Shown in pieces: positions 62,017-64,000 of a stretch of DNA of 64,000 bases. The first letter of the stretch is position 1; each line of letters starts with the position of its first letter. The notes beneath the pieces were generated by a model. It did not search any database, was not told where the DNA came from, and saw only the letters and a program-made list of their open reading frames with translations. The stretch is from contig NZ_AMGO01000011.1 of NCBI RefSeq assembly GCF_000299575.1, positions 62,001 to 126,000 on the forward strand. Reading direction: 5' to 3'. The translations under genes and the position numbers were made by a program. Origin of the DNA: Oceaniovalibus guishaninsula JLT2003 (GTDB lineage Bacteria > Pseudomonadota > Alphaproteobacteria > Rhodobacterales > Rhodobacteraceae).

Positions 62017-62330
62017 CGGACAAGAGCTATGCCGATATGACCGAGGCCGAAAGGGACGCGCAGGCCGAAACGGCGATTGCCGGGCATCTGGACGGCAGCG
62101 CGCCGCTGGAGGTTCTGGGCGAGCGCGAGATCGCGCTGGTCGATGTGCGGGCCTTGCGCGCGCGGCTGGGGCTGACGCAGGACCGTTTCGCGCGGCGGTT
62201 CGGATTTTCCACCGCCGCCGTGCGCAACTGGGAGCAGTCGCGCCGCTGGCCGGACCGGTCGGCGCGCATCCTGCTGCGGATGATCGAGCTGGAACCCGAG
62301 AAGGTCGCGCGGATCGCCCGCGAAGCGTGA
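62013..62330 (+). CDS. XRE-family HTH protein, putative antitoxin
   Basis: The 105-aa protein has a helix-turn-helix of the NadS type (LRARLGLTQDRFARRFGFST, AAVRNWEQSRRWPDRSARIL) in its C-terminal half and an acidic N-terminus that could bind the toxin. NadS-like regulators often pair with RelE/HigB toxins. It overlaps the preceding gene by 4 bp. The palindrome in the upstream promoter is its likely autoregulatory site. It converges with the MoxR gene. Confidence 0.8.
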   Translation: MTDKSYADMTEAERDAQAETAIAGHLDGSAPLEVLGEREIALVDVRALRARLGLTQDRFARRFGFSTAAVRNWEQSRRWPDRSARILLRMIELEPEKVARIAREA

Positions 62331-62349
62331 GTTGCGGGCGGCGGATTCG

Positions 62350-62369
62350 GGTATTTGGGGAAAGATGAA
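62350..62369 (+). repeat. dispersed intergenic 20-mer, copy 2
   Basis: GGTATTTGGGGAAAGATGAA matches copy 1 (45349-45368, minus) at 19 of 20 positions. Read on the minus strand its TTCATCTTTCC part forms the T-rich tail of the hairpin that ends the MoxR gene. Confidence 0.6.
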
Positions 62370-62390
62370 AGGGCGCGGTCAGCCGCGCCC
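62359..62390 (-). terminator. terminator of the moxR gene
   Basis: On the minus strand GGGCGCGG-CTGA-CCGCGCCC (62390-62371) is a perfect 8-bp hairpin followed by TTTCATCTTTCC. The stem overlaps the last codons of the MoxR gene (stop 62381-62379). The T-rich tail comes from the dispersed repeat. Confidence 0.65.
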
Positions 62391-63218
62391 GCGCGCCATG
62401 AAGGCCAGCCGTTCGAACAGATGCACGTCCTGTTCGGTCTTGAGCAGCGCGCCGTGCAGGCGGGGCAGGGCCGATGTGCCCTTCTGGCGCAGATCCTCGG
62501 CCGTCAGATCCTCGGCCAGAAGCAGCTTGAGCCAGTCGAGCACTTCGGAGGTCGAGGGCTTCTTCTTCAGGCCCGGCTGGTCGCGCAGTTCCAGAAATTG
62601 CGTCAGCGCGGTGGTCAGCAGCGCGTCCTTGATGCCCGGATGATGGACGGCGACGATCCTTTTCAGCGTCTCCATGTCCGGGAAGCGGATGTAGTGGAAG
62701 AAACAGCGGCGCAGGAAGGCGTCGGGCAGTTCCTTTTCGTTGTTGGACGTGATGATGACGATGGGGCGCTGGCGGGCGCGGATCGTCTGGCCGGTCTCGT
62801 AGACGTGAAACTCCATCCGGTCGAGTTCCTGCAACAGGTCGTTCGGAAACTCGATATCGGCCTTGTCGATCTCGTCGATGAGCAGGACGGTGCGCGTGTC
62901 GGCGACGAACGCCTCCCATAGCTTGCCGGGGCGGATGTAATTGGCGACGTCGTGCACGCGCGCATCGCCCAGTTGTGAATCGCGCAAGCGGCTGACGGCG
63001 TCGTATTCGTAAAGCCCCTGCTGCGCGCGGGTGGTCGATTTGACGTGCCATTCGATCATCGGCAGGTCGAGCGCTGCGGCCACCTGCCGGGCGAGTTCGG
63101 TCTTGCCGGTGCCCGGTTCGCCCTTGACCAGAAGCGGGCGTTCGAGGGCGATCGCGGCATTGACCGCGACGGTCAGATCCTGCGTCGCGACATAGCTGTC
63201 GGTCGATGTGAATTGCAT
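62379..63218 (-). CDS. MoxR family AAA+ ATPase
   Basis: The 279-aa protein has Walker A KGEPGTGKTELAR, Walker B VLLIDEIDKADIEFPNDLLQELD and the sensor ITSNNEKELPDAFLRRCFFHY, the common alphaproteobacterial MoxR type. These ATPases cooperate with VWA proteins in assembling or activating enzymes. Its likely partner VWA gene lies 2.4 kb downstream, beyond the toxin-antitoxin-like pair (opposite strand), DUF2927 and the 54-aa gene. A hairpin with a T-rich tail ends the gene. It is divergent from dksA. Confidence 0.93.
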   Translation of the reverse strand: MQFTSTDSYVATQDLTVAVNAAIALERPLLVKGEPGTGKTELARQVAAALDLPMIEWHVKSTTRAQQGLYEYDAVSRLRDSQLGDARVHDVANYIRPGKLWEAFVADTRTVLLIDEIDKADIEFPNDLLQELDRMEFHVYETGQTIRARQRPIVIITSNNEKELPDAFLRRCFFHYIRFPDMETLKRIVAVHHPGIKDALLTTALTQFLELRDQPGLKKKPSTSEVLDWLKLLLAEDLTAEDLRQKGTSALPRLHGALLKTEQDVHLFERLAFMARGRG

Positions 63219-63399
63219 TGGAAATCAGCCATCTGGGGGGCGGGGTCGCGGCCGACATTAGGGCTTGGCGGATCCGTCCGCAACCGCACATATCGCGCGT
63301 GACACCGCCCGGCCCATGCCGTAAGGGGCGCGCAGGGAAACGCCACAGGGACATGCCGGGCCGGGCCCTTCGCCCAGCCCGTCACGGGGAGAGAGCGAC

Positions 63400-63831
63400 A
63401 TGAGCAATATGAGGGTCACGGGCTTTTCGGCGGACGAATATCGCCCGCGCGACGACGAGCCTTTCATGAACCCGCGCCAGAAGGAATATTTCCGGCGCAA
63501 GCTGATCGACTGGCGGGCCGATCTGCTGGACGAGAGCAAGACCACGATCACCGGGTTGCAGGACGGCACGCGCAACATCCCCGACGTGGCCGACCGCGCC
63601 AGCGAGGAGACCGACCGCGCGCTGGAGCTTCGCACCCGCGACCGGCAGCGCAAGCTGGTCGCCAAGATCGACGCGGCGCTGCGGCGGATCGAGAACGGCG
63701 AATACGGCTATTGCGAGGTGACGGGAGAGCCGATTTCGCTGAAGCGGCTGGATGCGCGCCCCATCGCCACGCTGAGCCTGGAGGCGCAGGAGCGGCACGA
63801 GCGGCGCGAGAAGGTGCATCGCGACGACTGA
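63400..63831 (+). CDS. dksA: DksA-type RNA polymerase-binding factor without zinc finger
   Basis: DksA binds the RNA polymerase secondary channel and, with ppGpp, controls rRNA and amino-acid promoters. The 143-aa protein has the coiled-coil with tip residues Asp62, Asp65, Ala67 (PDVADRASEE), equal to D71, D74, A76 of E. coli, so it should be active. Of the four zinc cysteines only Cys105 (YGYCEVTGE) remains; the others are Thr, Ser and Ala. This is the zinc-independent form, similar to Pseudomonas DksA2. GGGGAGAG precedes ATG 63400. Confidence 0.94.
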   Translation: MSNMRVTGFSADEYRPRDDEPFMNPRQKEYFRRKLIDWRADLLDESKTTITGLQDGTRNIPDVADRASEETDRALELRTRDRQRKLVAKIDAALRRIENGEYGYCEVTGEPISLKRLDARPIATLSLEAQERHERREKVHRDD

Positions 63832-63851
63832 TCGCCGGCGGGAACGGGTGG

Positions 63852-63876
63852 GGCACCGGGGGACCGGTGCCTTTTT
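63852..63876 (+). terminator. intrinsic terminator of dksA
   Basis: GGCACCGG-GGGA-CCGGTGCC is a perfect 8-bp stem with a 4-nt loop, followed by TTTTTC. It lies 20 bp after the dksA stop and before the next gene. Confidence 0.92.
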
Positions 63877-63892
63877 CATTGGGGGTGCGGCG

Positions 63893-64000
63893 ATGCGGGT
63901 GGCGGTGCTGGGCGGCGGGATCGGCGGGCTGGCGGCGGCGCTGGCCTTTGCGCGGCGGGGCCATGACGTCGCGGTGTTCGAGCGCGCGCCGGACCTGACG
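63893..64000 (+). CDS. FAD-dependent monooxygenase, N-terminal fragment
   Basis: The frame opens at ATG 63893 and runs off the window after 36 codons. The fragment VAVLGGGIGGLAAALAFARR followed by AVFERA is the FAD-binding GxGxxG Rossmann start of the salicylate-hydroxylase-like (UbiH/VisC) monooxygenase family. The substrate cannot be judged. No ribosome-binding site is obvious. Confidence 0.8.
   Translation, partial: MRVAVLGGGIGGLAAALAFARRGHDVAVFERAPDLT

Noticed and set aside
1-64000. tRNA or rRNA genes, CRISPR arrays, prophage or IS elements, or a replication origin
   Set aside because: No cloverleaf-like stretch, regular spaced repeats, integrase, transposase or DnaA-box cluster was seen; all larger intervals are filled by protein genes.

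Overview
The window is a stretch of GC-rich (roughly mid-60s percent) alphaproteobacterial chromosome. The gene set fits Rhodobacterales (Paracoccaceae / Roseobacter group): NnrU, DUF2849/DUF934 in a cysG-cysI-cysH cluster, tatABC followed by DUF815, a SelD fused to an oxidoreductase, DUF2927, DUF3572, a CoxD/CoxE/XdhC cluster, and a DksA that lacks its zinc finger. Genes are densely packed, with many 4-bp ATGA/GTGA overlaps. No gene-free stretch exceeds 300 bp. I saw no rRNA, tRNA, insertion sequence, prophage or CRISPR array. The window cuts a gene at each end (NnrU on the left, an FAD monooxygenase on the right).

Layout. 1-9.9 kb: nnrU 3' end, two lipoproteins (one a lipocalin), then mostly minus-strand housekeeping genes purF, cvpA, radA, alr, dnaB, pyrE and pyrC, with an L,D-transpeptidase between purF and cvpA. 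10-15.2 kb: a small ORF, coxD-type MoxR ATPase, coxE-type VWA protein, a highly acidic OmpA-like protein and xdhC, in one direction. 15.3-15.9 kb: infC, apparently starting at a rare AUC codon. 16-22.5 kb: an acidic lipoprotein, fpr, and the sulfite assimilation genes cysG-DUF2849-cysI-cysH-DUF934, facing an Lrp/AsnC regulator. 22.6-28 kb: tatABC-DUF815 converging on surE-pcm-nlpD. 28-34 kb: SDR, NUDIX, DUF983, then a c-di-GMP cluster: a PleD-like cyclase with a dead first receiver, DUF3572, and an H-NOX-like gene overlapping an H-NOXA-GGDEF cyclase gene.

34-43.5 kb: lytic transglycosylase, mnmH and the selD fusion (selenium modification of tRNA), an ABC exporter with an AttH-like lipocalin protein, SDR, DUF1178, NUDIX. 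43.6-50.3 kb: HDAC-family deacetylase, ilvN-ilvI, YihY, Bpt/Ate, RDD, DUF2852. 50.4-57.5 kb: glnE, the Entner-Doudoroff pair edd-eda, an RlmI-type methyltransferase and a PIN protein. 57.5-64 kb: M48 peptidase, OsmC, a second MoxR/VWA set (VWA, 54-aa membrane protein, DUF2927 lipoprotein, MoxR) interrupted by a toxin-antitoxin-like pair, then dksA.

Systems worth attention are the split soluble-guanylate-cyclase-like pair (H-NOX with Pro in place of the heme-ligating His, plus H-NOXA-GGDEF), the two independent MoxR/VWA chaperone sets, a TA-like pair with a palindromic operator in its promoter, and several small nucleic-acid signals: the AUC start of infC, a structured mnmH leader, CTAG double stops shared by convergent genes, and a dispersed intergenic 20-mer. 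All functional calls come from reading protein motifs by eye; no database search was run.
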